64,000 nt of DNA from Spectribacter hydrogenoxidans (lineage in GTDB: Bacteria > Pseudomonadota > Gammaproteobacteria > Nevskiales > Salinisphaeraceae): contig NZ_JAVRIB010000001.1 of the NCBI RefSeq assembly GCF_031846275.1, forward strand, positions 62,001 to 126,000. The letters run 5' to 3'. The notes below the pieces were generated by a model that did no database searches, was not told where the DNA came from, and saw only the letters and a list, made by a program, of their open reading frames with translations. Positions 26,730-35,694 of the stretch are shown in pieces. Positions within the stretch are counted from its first letter, which is position 1; each line of letters begins with the position of its first letter. A program made the position numbers and the translations under genes.

Positions 26730-27398
26730 ATGCCCAGCAAAAAGATTCTGGCCGGCTGCTGTCTGGCCCTGCTGCCGGCCTGGGTGCAGGCTCAGGATTC
26801 CAGCCTCGCCGCCGGCGTGACCGCCGGGACCATGGGCCTCGGCCTGACCGCAACCACCCGTGTGAGCGAGCACGTCAATATCCGCGCCATCGTGGCCGGC
26901 ATTTCGGTCGACACCAGCGGCGAGACCGACGAGGTGGATTACGAGGCCGACGCCGACCTGCTGTTCGCCGGCGGCATGGTTGACCTGCACCCGGCCGGGG
27001 GCGTATTCCGGCTGAGCCTCGGGCTGTTCCACAACGGATCGGACATCCGGGCCAACGGGCGCTGCACCCGGACCGACTGCCAACTCGGCAGCGGCCTCGG
27101 GCTGATCGGTAACGGTGACCGTATCGAGGGGGATATCGACTTCAACAGCGCGGCGCCCTACCTGGGCCTCGGTTGGGGCAATTCAGTGGGCACCGCCGGA
27201 CGGTGGCACTTCTCTTTCGATCTCGGCGCCATGTACATCGGAGAAGGCGAGGCATCACTGCGTTGTGCGCAGGCAAACACGATCAATCAGGCCGCCTGCA
27301 CCGCCGGCATCCGGGAAGAGGAACGCCAGCTGCAGGAAGACCTGGCGGACTTCAAGATCTACCCGGTTGTCATGCTGGGTGCGGCCTTCCGTTTCTGA
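26730..27398 (+). CDS. Outer membrane beta-barrel protein, unknown
   Basis: A 222-residue exported protein. The signal peptide (about 1-21, cut after WVQA) is followed by alternating strands: LGLTATTRVSEHVNIRAIVA, ADLLFAGGMVDLHPAGGVFR, YLGLGWGNSV, and the C-terminal strand VVMLGAAFRF ending in Phe. This is the pattern of small OmpA/Ail-like barrels. A bidirectional terminator follows. No precise family assigned. Confidence 0.75.
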   Translation: MPSKKILAGCCLALLPAWVQAQDSSLAAGVTAGTMGLGLTATTRVSEHVNIRAIVAGISVDTSGETDEVDYEADADLLFAGGMVDLHPAGGVFRLSLGLFHNGSDIRANGRCTRTDCQLGSGLGLIGNGDRIEGDIDFNSAAPYLGLGWGNSVGTAGRWHFSFDLGAMYIGEGEASLRCAQANTINQAACTAGIREEERQLQEDLADFKIYPVVMLGAAFRF

Positions 27399-27421
27399 CG
27401 CGGCACGACCACCGGCGCATG

Positions 27422-27452
27422 AAAAACGGGGCCGCAATGCGGCCCCGTTTTT
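27422..27452. terminator. Bidirectional intrinsic terminator
   Basis: AAAAACGGGGCCGC-AAT-GCGGCCCCGTTTTT: a 14-bp perfect stem with A-tract on one side and T-tract on the other. It ends both the outer membrane protein gene (plus) and the converging monooxygenase gene (minus). Confidence 0.93.
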
Positions 27453-27476
27453 CGTCACGGCAGATGTCGGGCGGGG

Positions 27477-29117
27477 TCAGCTGATGGCGAAACCCGGGTA
27501 GCCCTTTTCCTTCAGTTCGTCGCACATCTGGTGGTAGGCATTGGCGCCCCCGATGTACGACAACAGCCGCCGCGGCTTGCCGTCGATGTTGGCACCCATG
27601 TACCAGGAGTCGGTCTTGACCACGAGGGTCTGGTTGGCCACCTCGTCATGGTGCTCGACCCACTCGGCCTCCTTTTCCTCGGTCGGCTCGATCACGTGCC
27701 GCCCCTGGTCGCGCAGGTAGCCGATGGTGTCAGCCACCCAGCCGCCCTGCTGGATCAGGCAGGTGGCCATGTTGCAGAAGGCGGTGGAGGGCGCCAGCGG
27801 ACCCGCCACCGTGAACAGGTTGGGGAAGCCATGCACCTGCAGACCGAGGGTGGAACGGATGTCCTTGTCCCACTTGTCCTTGAGTGACTGGTTGCCGCGG
27901 CCGCGGATATCGATGCGGGTCAGAGCGCCGGTGCCGGCGTCGAAGCCGGTGGCCATCACCAGAATGTCCAGCTCGTACTCGGCACCGCTTTCCAGCCTGA
28001 CGCCCGTTTCCGTGATCTCGGCGATCGCATCTTCCTTGACGTCCACGAGATGCACGTTGTCGCGGTTATAGGCCTCGTAGTAGCCGGTTTCCAACGGTAC
28101 ACGGCGGGTGCCGAAACCGTGACACTTGGGCACCAGCTTTTCAGCCGTTTCCGGATCGTCGACTCGCTCCCGGATGCGCTCGCGCGCGAACTCGGAAATG
28201 TACTCGTTGATTTCTTCGTCGGTGAATACCTCCGCAAAGCCCAGCCAGAAGTGCAGGCTCCCGTCGTTCCAAAGGTCCCAGAGCCGCTGCTCGCGTTCCT
28301 CGGGAGTCATATCGTTAAACGGGGTTTCGCTCAAGTCGTAATCGAAGCCAGCGAAAGTGTTGAAAACCGTCTTCTCGATTTCCGGGTACTCCTCGCGCAG
28401 CGCGTCGCGATCCGCGTCGTCGTACTGCGGATTGCGCATCGGGATGGTGTAGTTGGGCGTGCGCTGGAACACGAACATCTCGCCCACTTCCCGGGCGATG
28501 GTCTGGATCACCTGGATGCCGGTGGCACCGGTACCGACCACGCCGACGCGCTTGCCGGCCATCTCGACCTTCTCGTGCGGCCAGCGGGCCGTATGGCAGA
28601 TCTGGCCGCGGAACTTCTCGTGCCCGGGGAACGGAATCTGCGGCGCCGACAGCATGCCCGTGCAGCTGATGAAGAAGCGCGTTTTCAGCGTGTCACCCTT
28701 GTCGGTGGTTATCGTCCACAGCTGATTGGCCTCATCGTAACTCGCCGACTCCACCCGGGTGTTGAAACGGAATTCCTTGCGCAGGTCGAACTTCTCGGTG
28801 ACGTAGTTCAGATAGCGCTCGGTCTCGGGCTGGGCGGGAAAGCGCTCGCTCCAGTCCCACTCGTCCAGCAACTCCTGAGAGAACCAGTACTGGTAGATGT
28901 GCGACTGTGAATCCACCCGCGCGCCGGGGTAGCGATTCCAGTACCAGGTGCCGCCGACATCGCTGCCGGCCTCGAACCCGATCACGGATACACCCATCTC
29001 GCGCAGTCGATAGACTTCGTGAAGCCCGGCGATGCCGGCGCCCACCACAACCGCCTCGTAATCAAGGGCGGCGCCGTTGGTGGTGCCCTCCTTAACGCTC
29101 TGCACTGCTTCGCCCAT
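27477..29117 (-). CDS. Baeyer-Villiger monooxygenase (type I)
   Basis: A 546-residue FAD/NADPH enzyme that inserts oxygen next to ketones to give esters or lactones. All hallmarks are intact: VVVGAGIAGLH (about 23-33), GTWYWNRYPGARVD, the fingerprint FRGQICHTARWP (169-180, His175), the second Rossmann site VGTGATGIQ, and YYEAYNRDNVHLVDV. The start at 29117 has GGAGGAG 7 nt upstream and is preferred to an ATG five codons earlier. It shares its layout with the paralogue at 20.3-21.9 kb. It is probably monocistronic. Confidence 0.94.
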   Translation of the reverse strand: MGEAVQSVKEGTTNGAALDYEAVVVGAGIAGLHEVYRLREMGVSVIGFEAGSDVGGTWYWNRYPGARVDSQSHIYQYWFSQELLDEWDWSERFPAQPETERYLNYVTEKFDLRKEFRFNTRVESASYDEANQLWTITTDKGDTLKTRFFISCTGMLSAPQIPFPGHEKFRGQICHTARWPHEKVEMAGKRVGVVGTGATGIQVIQTIAREVGEMFVFQRTPNYTIPMRNPQYDDADRDALREEYPEIEKTVFNTFAGFDYDLSETPFNDMTPEEREQRLWDLWNDGSLHFWLGFAEVFTDEEINEYISEFARERIRERVDDPETAEKLVPKCHGFGTRRVPLETGYYEAYNRDNVHLVDVKEDAIAEITETGVRLESGAEYELDILVMATGFDAGTGALTRIDIRGRGNQSLKDKWDKDIRSTLGLQVHGFPNLFTVAGPLAPSTAFCNMATCLIQQGGWVADTIGYLRDQGRHVIEPTEEKEAEWVEHHDEVANQTLVVKTDSWYMGANIDGKPRRLLSYIGGANAYHQMCDELKEKGYPGFAIS

Positions 29118-29397
29118 AACACTCTCCTCCACAATCTCTGGAACGTCATTCGCCCGGTCACCGGGCCTTTATTTGGTAACTTGGCTGACGTTAGCACGAC
29201 ACGGCAACACCACGGTCACCCCTTTGGGTAGGCCGCAACCACGCCGTACGAGTCGCAGCATAACGCGTCCGCCACCGGCATTGATCCCCATCATCAGGTA
29301 ATTCAGGTCGCGTTCAGGAAGGCGCTCTAGAATGCTGCACAGCAACAGGCCGCTTTGGCCGGGTTGCCGACCGTCACTTCAATCAGAGGAACGCACC

Positions 29398-30156
29398 ATG
29401 CGCCATGCCAACCTTCATCTCGCGGCCGCCGCGGCCCTGCTCTGCGCGGGTACCGCACAGGCAGTGGACCTGGGCCTGAACACCAAGATCAACATCGGCG
29501 TGAATGCCGAGACCTCGCTGACCGAACAGTTCCGCGCGCTGGACGCCAACGATGACGGCGTGATCACCGAGAGCGAAGCGGAAGCCAATACCTCGCTTGC
29601 CTCCATGTTCGAGACCTATGACAAGGACAACAGCGGCACGCTGACCAGCGCCGAATACAAGGCCAGTCTCCGGGCCGAGGCCGATCAGAGCCTGACCGAA
29701 AAGGCCACGGCAGGCGCCAAGGCCGGTTACAACGAAACCAAGGAAGCGGCCGGCAAGGCGGCCGGCGCGGTCAAGTCCGGCGCCAAGGCCGGCTATGAAG
29801 CCAGCAAGGATGCGGCCGGCGCCGTCGCCGACAAGACCAAGGCCGGCATCAGCGCCACGGCCGACGCCGCCGCGGGGCTGGCCAACGATTCACGCAAGGC
29901 CGCCGCCGCCAGCGCCAACGTCGGCGTGGAACTGAGCAGCAAGCTCGCCGCCCAGTTCCGGAACCTGGATGGCAACGAGGACGGCGTACTGAGCCGGAGC
30001 GAGGCCAGTGCCGATGCCGACATCGAAAGCAACTTCGACATGGCTGATGACAACGATGATGGCCTGCTCAACAAGGCCGAGTTCAAGGTCGCCGCCAAGG
30101 CCCGGGCCGAGTCCGGCCTGCTTAACGGCGTGTTCGGCGGTCTGTTCGGCAGCTGA
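29398..30156 (+). CDS. Exported EF-hand protein with LEA-like middle
   Basis: A 252-residue exported protein. After a signal peptide (1-22) come two EF-hand loops at 49-60 (DANDDGVITESE) and 75-86 (DKDNSGTLTSAE), then an Ala/Lys/Gly-rich stretch (about 103-170), then two more loops at 191-202 (DGNEDGVLSRSE) and 217-228 (DDNDDGLLNKAE). All four loops have canonical calcium ligands at positions 1, 3, 5 and 12. The middle has AKAGY repeats 22 residues apart, as in group-3 LEA proteins. AGAGGAA precedes the ATG. An intrinsic terminator follows. Function unknown; calcium binding is predicted. Confidence 0.85.
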   Translation: MRHANLHLAAAAALLCAGTAQAVDLGLNTKINIGVNAETSLTEQFRALDANDDGVITESEAEANTSLASMFETYDKDNSGTLTSAEYKASLRAEADQSLTEKATAGAKAGYNETKEAAGKAAGAVKSGAKAGYEASKDAAGAVADKTKAGISATADAAAGLANDSRKAAAASANVGVELSSKLAAQFRNLDGNEDGVLSRSEASADADIESNFDMADDNDDGLLNKAEFKVAAKARAESGLLNGVFGGLFGS

Positions 30157-30190
30157 TAGCCGACCCCCGTACAGTCCGACGACTGCATCG

Positions 30191-30218
30191 ACGCCCCGCC
30201 CCCGTGCGGGGCGTTCTT
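30191..30218 (+). terminator. Intrinsic terminator after EF-hand gene
   Basis: ACGCCCCGC / GCGGGGCGT, a 9-bp perfect stem with a 6-nt loop followed by TCTTG, lies 35 bp after the stop codon. The U-run is short, so termination may be partial. Confidence 0.7.
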
Positions 30219-30283
30219 GCATGCGGCCGGCGGGCGACCCATTCTTGCTATCTACAGCAGACCAGAAAGACGCGGAGTGCAAC

Positions 30284-30553
30284 ATGGCAACCGGCTGGGC
30301 AAAGGAAGGCGCGGTTCAGGAACAGATCGACGCCACCGTCGACGACGCGGTCGCGCAGGCCCGCCGCCGGCTGGGCGGCGCCGGCCAGTCGCTGACCCAT
30401 TGCGAGGAATGCGGTGACGCCATTCCGGAGAAGCGGCGCGAGGCCGTGCCCGGCGTGCGGCTGTGCGTCACCTGCCAGAGCCAGGCCGATCAGGCCGAGG
30501 CAAACGCCGGCGGTTTCAACCGCCGCGGCAGCAAGGACAGCCAGTTGCGCTGA
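30284..30553 (+). CDS. DksA/TraR-type C4 zinc-finger protein
   Basis: A short 89-residue member of the DksA/TraR family (YbiI-like), which may bind RNA polymerase. The four-Cys zinc motif is CEECGDAIPEKRREAVPGVR followed by LCVTCQ, preceded by a single helix (QIDATVDDAVAQARRRL). The long coiled coil of true DksA is absent. GGAG lies upstream of the ATG. Its end is close to the promoter region of the acylase gene. Confidence 0.87.
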   Translation: MATGWAKEGAVQEQIDATVDDAVAQARRRLGGAGQSLTHCEECGDAIPEKRREAVPGVRLCVTCQSQADQAEANAGGFNRRGSKDSQLR

Positions 30554-30571
30554 CGCACCCGTCAATAGCGC

Positions 30572-30600
30572 TTGGGCGCCTGTCAAGGGCCGGTTACACT
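30572..30600 (+). promoter_or_regulatory. Possible sigma-70 promoter of the acylase gene
   Basis: TTGGGC, 17 nt, TACACT. Spacing is ideal, but the -35 is weak (TTG core only) and the -10 matches 4 of 6. It lies just upstream of a perfect inverted repeat. Confidence 0.35.
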
Positions 30601-30619
30601 CCCTTTGAAATAAATCTGA

Positions 30620-30638
30620 AAAGCGATCTGATCGCTTT
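30620..30638. promoter_or_regulatory. Perfect 19-bp inverted repeat, possible operator
   Basis: AAAGCGATC-T-GATCGCTTT sits about 20 bp downstream of the candidate -10 and 13 bp before the acylase ATG. The short spacer makes it more like a dimeric repressor site than an RNA hairpin. Confidence 0.4.
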
Positions 30639-30651
30639 GGGAGAGGCCTGT

Positions 30652-33600
30652 ATGCGTGCACTGTTCCCGAGTCTGCCGGCTGTGCTGCTGGCATTGAGCG
30701 CCTGCGGCGGCGGTTCGGGTGGCGGGGGGATCAACCTCGGCGGCGGCGACAATGGCGGGGACGACCCCGGCCCGGTCTCGCCGGGCGTGCCGCTGACCAA
30801 CGCCCCGGCGGTCACCGCACCGTTTGCCGACAACGGCACCGTGCTCAACATCCTGCCGCCCGGCCAGGACGACACGGGCGGCCTGGCCAATGCCAGCGTG
30901 CCCGGTCCGCTGCCGGTCAGCGAACTTGGCCCGGTCGTCGAGGAGGTTTCCGAGCGGACCGGTCTGGTGCCGGCGCTGGCCGCCGAGACCCACTTCATGG
31001 ATCAGCTGGGCGCCTACGACGCGCTGGCCCACAGCCCACCCGGGCTGACCAACGATGAGCTGGTACCAACCTATTTCAAGACCGCCGAGATGCGCGGCCC
31101 GGACGACTTTCCTGCGGGAAGCGGGCAGACCGTGACCGGCGCCGGTTACGAGGTCGCCATCAAGCGCGGCAACGACCGCGGCGTTCCCCACATCTTCGGT
31201 GACACCCGGGCGGACGCGCTGTTCGGCACCGGCTATGTTACCGCCGCCGACCGACTGTTCCTGCTGGACGTGCTGCGCCGCGCCGGCCGGGGCGAACTGT
31301 CGAAATTCCTGGGCCCGGCCGATTTCTCGTTCGATCGCGACATTGCCTTCGCCGCGCCCTATCGCGAGGCCGATCGCACCCGCCAGATCACCGAAACCGC
31401 CGAGAAGTTCGGGGCCGCCGGCGAGCAGGTGCTCGCCGATGTGCAGGCGTTTGTCGACGGGCTGAACACCTACGTCGCCGAGGTCCGTACCTCCGCCCAG
31501 CTGCAGGCGGCGGGCACTTCCAAGCTGCCGATCGAATACCTGGCCCTGGGCGTCGAGTTGCAGGACTTCACCCCCGAGGACGTCCACGCCATCGCCACGC
31601 TGATCCAGTCGATCTTCGCCGGCGGCGGCGGTGGTGAGGCGGACAACGTCCGCCTGCTGCACGCGCTGGCCGACCAGACCGCCGATGCCGCCACCGCCTG
31701 CCGCCTGTGGCGGGACATCCGCCATGCGCTGGACCCGGCGTCCTCGGTCACCACCACCAAATCCTTCCCCACCCAGTCGCCGGCCGACTACGACGACAAC
31801 ATCTGCCCGCTGCAGGGGGATTTCGCCGCCGCCTATCCGGGCAACGCATTCTTCGACGCCGGCAGCTACGAGCCGCACGACTTCTTCACCACCGAGCCCT
31901 GCGGGCTGCAGCAGCAGACCGCCTGCCCGGATCCGGTGGTGACCGGCAACCTGCCGCAGCTTCCCGGCACCGCGCCGGTGATCGATATCCTGGACGGACT
32001 GCTCGGGGGCCTGCTGGGCGGGCTCACCAGCAACCAGACCACCGTTCAGCCGCCGCTGCGCCGCCAGGCAACAGCGGCGGCCTCACCCGAACAGCTCGCC
32101 CGGGCACGGCAGCGCGTCGCCAGCCTCGCCCGGTCCCTGTCGGGTCTGGCCGACGGCCTGCCCCGGCAGATTTCCAACGCTCTGCTGGTCGGCGGCAGCC
32201 ACACCGCCAGCGGCAACCCAATTGCCGTGTTCGGCCCGCAGACCAGTTACTTCACCCCGCAGCTGCTGGTGGAAATGGCCGTGCACGGCGGCGACATCCA
32301 CACCCGCGGCATGACCTTCGCGGGCCTGCCCTACGTAGTAATCGGCCGCGGCGTGGATTTCGCCTGGAGCGCCACCTCGGGCAGTTCCGACCTCACCGAC
32401 ATACGGGCCGTGCGCCTGTGCGCGGCCGAGGCCGGGGAACCCCGCTCCGGCTATCGCGTGAATGGCCAGTGCAAGGCCTTCGACCATTTCACCGAATCGT
32501 GGCCGGCGCGCTGGAATCTGGCCGTACCCATGGACGACCCGGCCAGCGTGGGCCAGAACTTCGCGGTCACCCGCGACATCATCCGCACGGACGAATACGG
32601 GCCGGTATTCGCCTTCGCCACCGTCGACGGCCAGCCGGTGGCACTGACCCGCCAGCGCAGCACCTACCGGGCCGAGCTCGACACCGTGGTGCCCTTCTTC
32701 CTCGCTACCCGCAACGATGTATTCGATGCGGAGAGCTTCCTGCAGGTGTTCAACACCACCACCGGCAGCTTCAACTGGTTCTTCGCCGACCGCGACGACA
32801 TTGCCTTCATCCACTCGGGCCTGTATCCGCGCCGGGCCGAGGGCGTGCATCCGGACCTGCCGGTCTGGGGTGACGGCACCCGCGACTGGCAGGGCTTTCT
32901 GAATCTGGCCGAACACCCGCAGGCGATCAATCCGTCGCGCGGTTATCTGGCCAGCTGGAACAACCGGCCGGCCCGCGACTGGTGGGCGGCCGACGCCAAC
33001 GCCAGCTACGGCCCCAACCACCGCAACGACTCCCTGGACCGCCGGCTGACAGCCCTGGTCGACCAGGGCAATGTGACCCGCGCCAACGTGGTCGAGGCGA
33101 TGGGCGATGCCGCTACCGTGGACCTGCGCGGGCAGGAAATGCTCCCGTCGGCCCTGGATGTGCTCGAGCAGGGCACGCTGACGAACGAGGAACAGGCCGC
33201 CGTGGACCTGATGCGCGACTGGGTCGCGGGCGGCGCCCTGCGCCGCGACCGCGACAACAACGGCGAGTACGACGACGACGCGGCTGTCGCCCTGATGGAC
33301 GCCTGGTACAACCCCATGATCGAGCAGGTGCTGCCGCAGCTCACCGCGCTGGAAAACGTGAACGGCGGCAACCGCATGATCATGGGCCGCGACAACCCGC
33401 CGGGCCCGATGGGCTCGGCCTACCAGTCCGGCTATTTCCAGTACCTGGAGCGCGTGTTCGACATGGCGCTCAACACCGACCCGCGGCCCTACCGCGAACT
33501 CGAGTGCGGCGGGCCCGACGGCAACTGCCGGGCGGCGCTGCGCACCAGCCTGGCCACGGCGCTGGACAGCCTCGGCGGCATCGCCAACCGGGCGAACTGG

Positions 33601-33723
33601 GACGCCGACGAGGCAGGCGATCGCATCGTCCACCGTCCGCTGGGCCTGTCGGCGGTACCGGCCATCGACTGGCAGAACCGGCCGACCTTCCAGCAGGTGG
33701 TGGAATTCGAACGGCGGCGGTAG
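30652..33723 (+). CDS. Penicillin acylase family lipoprotein (Ntn hydrolase)
   Basis: A 1023-residue N-terminal-nucleophile amidase, cut post-translationally into two chains. The lipobox LALSAC puts a lipidated Cys at 18, followed by a Gly-rich linker. The alpha-chain region carries RGVPHIFGDTRADALFGTGY and RLFLLDVLRRAGRGELS, typical of the family. Ser508 in ISNALLVGGSHTASGNP is the expected autocleavage site and nucleophile. Later motifs are GLPYVVIGRGVDFAWSAT and the C-terminal NGGNRMIMG. The start at 30652 with GGGAGAGG upstream gives the lipoprotein signal. Substrates could be acyl-homoserine lactones or other amides; sequence alone does not decide. Confidence 0.9.
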   Translation: MRALFPSLPAVLLALSACGGGSGGGGINLGGGDNGGDDPGPVSPGVPLTNAPAVTAPFADNGTVLNILPPGQDDTGGLANASVPGPLPVSELGPVVEEVSERTGLVPALAAETHFMDQLGAYDALAHSPPGLTNDELVPTYFKTAEMRGPDDFPAGSGQTVTGAGYEVAIKRGNDRGVPHIFGDTRADALFGTGYVTAADRLFLLDVLRRAGRGELSKFLGPADFSFDRDIAFAAPYREADRTRQITETAEKFGAAGEQVLADVQAFVDGLNTYVAEVRTSAQLQAAGTSKLPIEYLALGVELQDFTPEDVHAIATLIQSIFAGGGGGEADNVRLLHALADQTADAATACRLWRDIRHALDPASSVTTTKSFPTQSPADYDDNICPLQGDFAAAYPGNAFFDAGSYEPHDFFTTEPCGLQQQTACPDPVVTGNLPQLPGTAPVIDILDGLLGGLLGGLTSNQTTVQPPLRRQATAAASPEQLARARQRVASLARSLSGLADGLPRQISNALLVGGSHTASGNPIAVFGPQTSYFTPQLLVEMAVHGGDIHTRGMTFAGLPYVVIGRGVDFAWSATSGSSDLTDIRAVRLCAAEAGEPRSGYRVNGQCKAFDHFTESWPARWNLAVPMDDPASVGQNFAVTRDIIRTDEYGPVFAFATVDGQPVALTRQRSTYRAELDTVVPFFLATRNDVFDAESFLQVFNTTTGSFNWFFADRDDIAFIHSGLYPRRAEGVHPDLPVWGDGTRDWQGFLNLAEHPQAINPSRGYLASWNNRPARDWWAADANASYGPNHRNDSLDRRLTALVDQGNVTRANVVEAMGDAATVDLRGQEMLPSALDVLEQGTLTNEEQAAVDLMRDWVAGGALRRDRDNNGEYDDDAAVALMDAWYNPMIEQVLPQLTALENVNGGNRMIMGRDNPPGPMGSAYQSGYFQYLERVFDMALNTDPRPYRELECGGPDGNCRAALRTSLATALDSLGGIANRANWDADEAGDRIVHRPLGLSAVPAIDWQNRPTFQQVVEFERRR

Positions 33724-33773
33724 CCCCGCTGCTCTCGCTTACAATGTCACGTGTATTGCCAATGGAGCCCCGC

Positions 33774-34760
33774 TTGAAATCCGCCCTTGCCGTTTCCGCC
33801 CTCTGCCTGGCCGGCACCGCGCTGGCCGACGACGCCGTGATCGACCGTGAACTGCACGTGGTGATCGACGTGTCGGCCTCGCAATCCTGGGAAAGCCATA
33901 CCGAGGAATACGGCCATCAGCACTGGGAAGCCGACACCACCCAGCGCTACGAGCTGCGCACCACGCTGCGGTCGGATACCGGGCTGCACACGCGCAATAT
34001 CCTGAATCCGGACCAGCAGAAGCGGCTGCGGGCCAAGACCATCCATCTCGCGCGGCAGGCACGGCGCCGCATCGAGGCCGCCGGCAACGAGTTCACCATT
34101 CCCCGCACGCCCGAGGAAAAGGCCGACCTCAACCGCCAGCTGCAGGAGGAACAGGCAGCCTGCGGCGCCGACATGGCCTGCCGCGATGCGGTAATACAGC
34201 GTTACGTGGCGATCTTCGCCGTACTCGACAATCCGGAAGTGCTGGACCCTGCGACCGACGAGGGCACGCCGCGCTACCGCTATTTCGAACCCTATTCAGG
34301 CTGCGACTCGCAGTGGCAGGTCGAGATGCAGATGACCATGACCGGCACCCGCTACAGTGAGGGGCAGGACGAGGTGGTGCCGTTCACCGAAAAACGCACC
34401 GCCGACCAGGGCAATATCGCCCAGGACGTGCCGCTGTGCCAGCGGTTTCTGGCGGTGATGGACACCGACGCCGAGGCCGAGTCGTTCTATCTGGAGAACG
34501 TCTACGTGCCCTCGGCTGAAGGCGAAACCGTGATCACCGAGGGCGGCTACACCCGTCGCAAGACGGAAAGCCAGCCCATGGTCCCCGGCGTGCTGGGCTG
34601 GGCCACCCAGCAGCTGCGCCATGCCGAACCCAGCGGCGAAATCAGCGCGGAAATTCCGCTGAAGTTCGCACTCAACAATATTTCCGAGGATTCGGGGTCG
34701 TCGAAGGGCACCGCCGACGTTACCCTGCGCTGGTCATTCGCGCCGGTCGACGAGGACTGA
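33774..34760 (+). CDS. Exported protein of unknown function
   Basis: A 328-residue protein with signal peptide MKSALAVSALCLAGTALA-DD. The mature part is charged and has an initial strand (IDRELHVVIDVSASQSWESH), a helical Arg/Lys/Gln-rich segment, four Cys (two in CGADMAC, then SGCDSQ and LCQRF), and a beta-rich C-terminal half. A TTG start at 33774 with GGAG 7 nt upstream is preferred; ATG 33762 and ATG 33744 are alternatives. It lies 50 bp after the acylase and may be cotranscribed, although a TACAAT box at 33740 suggests its own promoter. No family recognised. Confidence 0.7.
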   Translation: MKSALAVSALCLAGTALADDAVIDRELHVVIDVSASQSWESHTEEYGHQHWEADTTQRYELRTTLRSDTGLHTRNILNPDQQKRLRAKTIHLARQARRRIEAAGNEFTIPRTPEEKADLNRQLQEEQAACGADMACRDAVIQRYVAIFAVLDNPEVLDPATDEGTPRYRYFEPYSGCDSQWQVEMQMTMTGTRYSEGQDEVVPFTEKRTADQGNIAQDVPLCQRFLAVMDTDAEAESFYLENVYVPSAEGETVITEGGYTRRKTESQPMVPGVLGWATQQLRHAEPSGEISAEIPLKFALNNISEDSGSSKGTADVTLRWSFAPVDED

Positions 34761-34761
34761 T

Positions 34762-34777
34762 ACCGGTCCGGACCGGT
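34762..34777. terminator. Palindrome between convergent genes
   Basis: ACCGGTCCGGACCGGT is a perfect 16-bp palindrome in the 25-bp gap between the exported protein gene (plus) and the hydrolase gene (minus). It has no T-run, so it is at best part of a bidirectional termination signal. Confidence 0.35.
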
Positions 34778-34785
34778 TACCCGCT

Positions 34786-35694
34786 TCAAGCCGCCAGCGT
34801 GGTCCGCCAGAACGCCAGCTGATCGGCCACGGCCCGCTCGAAATCGGCACCGACATAGATGTCGAAGTGGCCGATGTCGTACTCGTGCGTCGTGACCGGC
34901 CCGCCCAGCCGGGCGGCGGTCCGGCGCGCCGCCTCGGCCGGGGCGACGCTGTCGCGGGTACATATCTGGATCAGCGCCGGACATCGCACCCGGCGCGCCC
35001 GGGCCACCGGCCGATAGGCCGCCAGCGTCAGCGCCATGCGCGCGGTCATCTCGTTGCGCCAGTTGTCGGGAGTGATGGCGCTGTAGCCTGACAGTGCATC
35101 ATGGCTGCTCATCGCGGCGAACTCCCCCGGCGGGGCGATCACCGGCACCATGACCGGCGAACGGCCGGCCAGCCCGCGCAGTTGATCGACCAGCCCGTTG
35201 CCCGCCAGCCGCGCCACGTGCCCGATTCCCGCATACCGGGCCATCGCCAGGGTGGCGGCCAGCCCGTCCATCATCGGCCCCTGGGCGGCGATCGCCGCAA
35301 TCCCGGCGTCCTCCGCGGCCAGGCTGATCACATGCCCACCGGAGAACGAGCTTCCCCACAGGGCCACACGCTCGCCATCCACCCCGGCCAGCGAACGCGC
35401 AAAGGCGATGGCCGCGCGCCAGTCGTCGAGCTGACGGCCGACCTGTAGCAGCTGCCGCGGCTCGCCGTCGCTGGCGCCGAAATGCCGGTAGTCGAACAAC
35501 AGCACGTTGAAGCCGGCGGCGGCAAAGCGTTCGGCATAGGGCGTCAGACCGGCATCGCGGGTGCCCGCCAGGCCGTGCGCCATCACGATCACCGGCGCGC
35601 GGGCGGCCGCCGCGGGTCGGTAATGCCAGGCCCGACAGGTCACGCCGTGGCTGGTAAAGGCAACGTCGTCGCGGTCGAAGGCTGTCTCGGTCAT
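34786..35694 (-). CDS. Alpha/beta hydrolase
   Basis: A 302-residue serine hydrolase. The oxyanion strand VIVMAHGLAGTRDAGLTPYA, the nucleophile elbow GSSFSGGH (Ser), an acidic residue after CTRDSVAP, and the catalytic His in YDIGHFDIY fit the fold (peptidase S15/dienelactone-hydrolase-like). The start at 35694 (MTETAFDRDD) is preferred, because the upstream extension is unconserved and runs into the divergent promoter region. Substrate unknown. Confidence 0.87.
   Translation of the reverse strand: MTETAFDRDDVAFTSHGVTCRAWHYRPAAAARAPVIVMAHGLAGTRDAGLTPYAERFAAAGFNVLLFDYRHFGASDGEPRQLLQVGRQLDDWRAAIAFARSLAGVDGERVALWGSSFSGGHVISLAAEDAGIAAIAAQGPMMDGLAATLAMARYAGIGHVARLAGNGLVDQLRGLAGRSPVMVPVIAPPGEFAAMSSHDALSGYSAITPDNWRNEMTARMALTLAAYRPVARARRVRCPALIQICTRDSVAPAEAARRTAARLGGPVTTHEYDIGHFDIYVGADFERAVADQLAFWRTTLAA

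Noticed and set aside
30463..30651. N-terminal extension of the acylase from 30463
   Set aside because: It overlaps the DksA-type gene, a promoter candidate and an inverted repeat; the ATG at 30652 gives a correct lipoprotein signal.
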